64,000 nucleotides of DNA, taken from NCBI GenBank assembly GCA_030159075.1, contig BROG01000076.1, positions 496,001 to 560,000 on the forward strand. Direction: 5' to 3'. The translations under genes were made by a program, and so were the position numbers. Origin of the DNA: Atrina japonica. Its lineage: Eukaryota; Mollusca; Bivalvia; Pterioida; Pinnidae. Positions 62,260 through 64,000 of the stretch are shown here, piece after piece; the first letter of the stretch is position 1; every line of letters starts with the position of its first letter. Below the pieces are notes generated by a model that had not been told where the DNA came from, ran no database searches, and saw only the letters and a program-made list of their open reading frames with translations.

Positions 62260-62536
62260 CTAAAAAAAGATCCATGCGAGACGTGGAGAAAAGCAAACTA
62301 AAAAGAAACCTGTTATAATCTCCCTGGAACACAAAATGCTTAGATGAAATATAAACTGAGCCACACTACATCTGGACTTCCCACACAGGTCTGGTTTTTT
62401 GTTTTATGTTTTTTTGTGCATGTTTCGGCCCATACCATTGACCTAAGAGGTCTGTTTTTGTTGTGTTTTTGGTTTTTGTTTTTGGCTTTGTGGTGGGGTG
62501 GATATAAAGTTTTGCTAAATAAGTAAAACTATAACA

Positions 62537-63185
62537 TACAGTCAAACCTTGTTATCTCAAAGTCGTCGGGACTAAGCAAAAAGTTTGAGATAAATGGGTC
62601 CTCCAGTTAAAAGATGTTACTAAATGCAAACCTGATTCCTTTCATGACCATCTTGATAAATGCCAGAATAGCCTACTTGTAGGCCTATATGTATATGGTT
62701 TCAAGACATTTGTCTCTTATCGTCAGTATATGTGTTAGCTGACGACTACAAAAAACAATGTGTTTTGTCAAACAATATTGAAAACAAATAAAAAGAAATC
62801 ATGTTTAAGTATTTATTTCCTAATACCCAATAGAACTGGCAAGTAAACATCACTCACATTTTAATAGGCACAATCCATGCTGCTTTCTAGATAACAGAAG
62901 TGTCAGTATCATTATATTGTTCGCACCATTCATATAATCACAATGATATAATGACAATGTATAAAAAATTAACTTCGAGATAACTGGTCAATTTCTCATT
63001 GAAACTAAACATCGGGACCATGTTTTAACATCGACATTAGCGGGTTTTTTTTACTTTTCCGATCTCGAGTTTACGAGTCTTTTTATAATAAGATGTAGAA
63101 GAAAAATTGCTGGGACCTGCGCTTGATTTCGAGACCAGGTAAATTGAGATTTTGACCGATCTTGACATAACGAGTTTTGACTGTA
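62537..63185. mobile_element. MITE of about 650 bp with TACAGTCAAA inverted ends (family M5)
   Basis: Left TACAGTCAAACCTTGTTATC and right 'cataacgagttttgactgta' are inverted. The inside contains 'gtttgagataaatgggtc' and 'aacttcgagataactggtca', without a transposase frame. Confidence 0.85.
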
Positions 63186-63234
63186 CTAACATAGCAACAT
63201 AGGGATTTTTTTTATTGGTGTCTAGACATGAAGC

Positions 63235-63325
63235 TTAACTCATGTACCCCTAAAGACATATTTGGACTGGTCTAAATCATTGAATTACAGAAGAGTCCAA
63301 TGTTTTCAGAGGTTGGTGAGTTAAG
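63235..63325. repeat. Short foldback MITE
   Basis: 'ttaactcatgtacccctaaa' and 'cagaggttggtgagttaa' with 'tggactggtctaaatcattg' between. Confidence 0.85.
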
Positions 63326-63329
63326 AGAG

Positions 63330-64000
63330 ATCAGAGTTGGGTTGTTTTGTTATTGGCAGTATACAGAAAGGTAAAATGTACCTTACTGACTGAAATACTG
63401 ATCTAACTTCAAGAGATTGAAAAATTAGTGAAAATGAAAACAATGAGAATCTGAAATTAAGGCTTTCTTTTTATTTCTTGAGGACATTACCTTCCAAAAC
63501 TGAGTTAGCCATAACGGCTTAACTTTTTGGCTTTTGTTGTAAATGGTAGTTTATGTTAATTTTCCTTGGGAGATGACCATGGGAGTTGTATTCTGGATAG
63601 CACATGTAATAACACACACAGACACCACATATACATATATAAATCTATTTTACCCACAAGAAAAGGACTTCTATGGCAATTTTACCAGTTTTGTCTTTCA
63701 TAGATTTGGGACACATGTAAAGATGTCAAAAAGGAAATTTCATAGCTAAGTTGCCTTTTTGAGATTTGAAGAAAAAAAATTTCCACGAGTCAATTTTTCA
63801 TTTTTAGTATACGATTTCTGTTTACTCCACTAGCGGTATTTCAATATATTCTAAAAATACCGGTAGTCTGATACATTTCAACATCCTCTCTGCTTGATTT
63901 CTTTCTCTGTCAGATAACATCATTTATACATATGTAAAATACTTTCTATGTTTTGTACAATTTGCCATAAAGACTTTTCTTATGGTTGCAATCATTTGTT
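63330..64000. other. Right edge: no exon recognised
   Basis: The next upstream CACNA2D exon, which should encode the stretch just before the DAV-x-GLG block, was not found here. The open frame at 63543-63749 (+) has no recognised motif. Confidence 0.45.

Overview
This is eukaryotic nuclear DNA. It is AT-rich and intron-dominated, with GT..AG splice sites and dense interspersed and tandem repeats. Several repeat families resemble ones known from bivalve molluscs: tRNA-derived SINEs, foldback elements, and tandem-repeat elements tied to (TTA)n. A bivalve is my best guess, possibly a scallop; this is inference from repeat style, not a species identification.

One gene is well supported. On the minus strand, 24 short exons from about 62259 down to 9691 join in one continuous reading frame of about 604 codons plus a stop. 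They encode the C-terminal two thirds of a voltage-gated calcium channel alpha-2/delta subunit of the CACNA2D1/2 type. Exon by exon the product follows the vertebrate order: end of the VWA-Cache linker, Cache-like domain, the LLDDGAFL and NQIGRFFG segments, YDYQASC, the WW segment, and the cysteine-rich delta region ending in CG. The 5' exons (signal peptide, VWA domain with MIDAS) lie beyond base 64000. Exons are 18 to 149 bp, including microexons of 18, 28, 35 and 42 bp, and introns reach about 8 kb.

At the left edge, one plus-strand exon (1317-1633) looks like the last exon of a Cys-loop ligand-gated ion channel subunit. It would be tail-to-tail with the calcium channel gene, with about 8 kb between them.

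Everything else is repeat. The gap between the genes holds a 27-bp minisatellite of about 59 units (5784-7388). The introns hold a 72-bp array that copies the 3' end and splice donor of exon 10 (37020-38580), a 6.2-kb complex array with hairpins, (TTA)n and about 134-bp units inside another minisatellite (46310-53545), a Tc1-like transposon relic beside exon 14 (26417-27176), several foldback/MITE families, at least three SINE families, and many (TA)n tracts. The long open reading frames in the tandem arrays arise because the period is a multiple of three, and I do not call them genes.

All homology statements come from memory of the protein family. No search was run, and exon borders were read by eye from splice sites, phase and family order.
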